Assembly (NCBI GenBank): GCA_937868675.1 | Contig: CALMNJ010000698.1 | Span: 1-5,416, forward strand | Length of the DNA: 5,416 bases | Origin: an uncultured Bacteroidota bacterium | GTDB lineage: Bacteria; Bacteroidota; Bacteroidia; B-17B0; Aurantibacillaceae | Reading direction: 5' to 3' | Shown here: piece by piece, positions 5,113-5,416 of the stretch | Layout of the letters: each line of letters starts with the position of its first letter | Numbering within the stretch: the first letter of the stretch is position 1 | The notes under the pieces: model-generated | Told to the model about the DNA's origin: nothing | The model's input: only the letters and a program-made list of their open reading frames with translations | The model's database searches: none | Made by a program: the position numbers and the translations under genes

Positions 5113-5416
5113 TTACTTTTTCAATTGTATTGTTTCCAAAAAGCAGAATACCACCGGTTGGGAATGGCCAGGCCTGAGGATACTTTTTTCCCATTGAGGC
5201 ACAAAATTGGAGTCGGTTTTAATAACATAAGCATCTGCCATGCCACCAGGGCTTTCAAACCCCATTTGCCAGAGTCGGGAGGTGAGCAAATAACCACCAT
5301 CTTGCGTTCAGATAAGTGTTTCAACACTGGCGCCGTAAAACGAAACCGTGGGTGTTGGGTGAGTGTAACACCGATACAGAGTAATTTGTGTATAGAGACG
5401 AAAATAAAGAAAATCG
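5113..5416 (-). pseudogene. C-terminal remnant of a DGGY-repeat (beta-propeller-like) protein with an in-frame stop
   Basis: On the minus strand, the frame ending with TAA at 5113-5115 reads TQDGGYLLTSRLWQMG..., then GGMADAYVIKTDSNFVPQWEK. This is the blade pattern (DGGY-hydrophobic ... DAYVIKTDS.G...W.K) common in Bacteroidota secreted or surface proteins with propeller-like repeats. Just before TQDGGY the frame has a TGA (5308-5310). Upstream of that it stays open to the window edge and ends in SFYGASVETLI, the expected lead-in to a DGGY blade. A CGA-to-TGA change is the simplest explanation. The end, SILRPGHSQPVVFCFLETIQLKK in two pieces around the final residues, lacks an obvious T9SS sorting domain. 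The gene start lies beyond the window. It could also be a remnant of a larger gene, or carry a sequencing error. A different minus-strand frame (5121-5327, GTG start) is longer without a stop but shows no family pattern. Confidence 0.55.

Noticed and set aside
5121..5327. 68-codon minus-strand open frame with a GTG start
   Set aside because: The neighbouring frame carries the recognisable DGGY / DAYVIKTDSN motifs across the same bases; this frame is low-complexity nonsense by comparison.

Overview
The window looks like a chromosomal piece of a Bacteroidota genome. This is an inference from four things seen in the sequence. Most starts have A-rich upstream sequence and no Shine-Dalgarno site. 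One intergenic stretch carries a good TTG / TAnnTTTG promoter. The right edge encodes a degraded 'DGGY...DAYVIKTDSN' repeat of the kind common in Bacteroidota secreted proteins. The RtcB and EF-G sequences also fit this phylum. There is no plasmid, phage, IS or CRISPR signature.

Layout. 1-145 is a GC-rich leader with a possible H-type pseudoknot. 146-1576 encodes an RtcB-type RNA ligase with all catalytic motifs. A 160-residue protein of unknown function (1579-2061) starts 2 nt after the rtcB stop and is probably in the same operon. The 162-nt gap that follows is not empty. It contains a complete tRNA core in circularly permuted order: the D-loop/anticodon/T-arm/3' acceptor part comes first and the 5' acceptor/D-stem part second. 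The acceptor stem is closed by a 6-nt loop, and the outer ends can pair with each other. Next come an MPPED-type metallophosphoesterase (2224-2850), a promoter with a ~190-nt leader holding three consecutive hairpins, and an EF-G paralogue (3085-5061) ending at a strong, probably bidirectional terminator. On the minus strand at the right edge is the tail of a broken repeat protein with an in-frame TGA.

How the parts may work together. RtcB seals RNAs with 2',3'-cyclic phosphate (or 3'-phosphate) and 5'-OH ends, and bacterial rtcB loci are often linked to RNA-damage responses and sometimes to tRNA-mimicking Y RNAs. A permuted tRNA-like RNA 42 nt downstream of an rtcB operon therefore stands out. 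It could be a Y-RNA-like tRNA mimic whose outer stem binds a protein, a sensor or decoy for tRNA-cleaving enzymes, or a true permuted pre-tRNA matured by ligation. The closed acceptor loop and imperfect stems favour a mimic over a translating tRNA. The phosphoesterase and the EF-G paralogue extend the RNA-repair/translation-stress theme, but they may be independent genes: the EF-G gene has its own promoter and leader.
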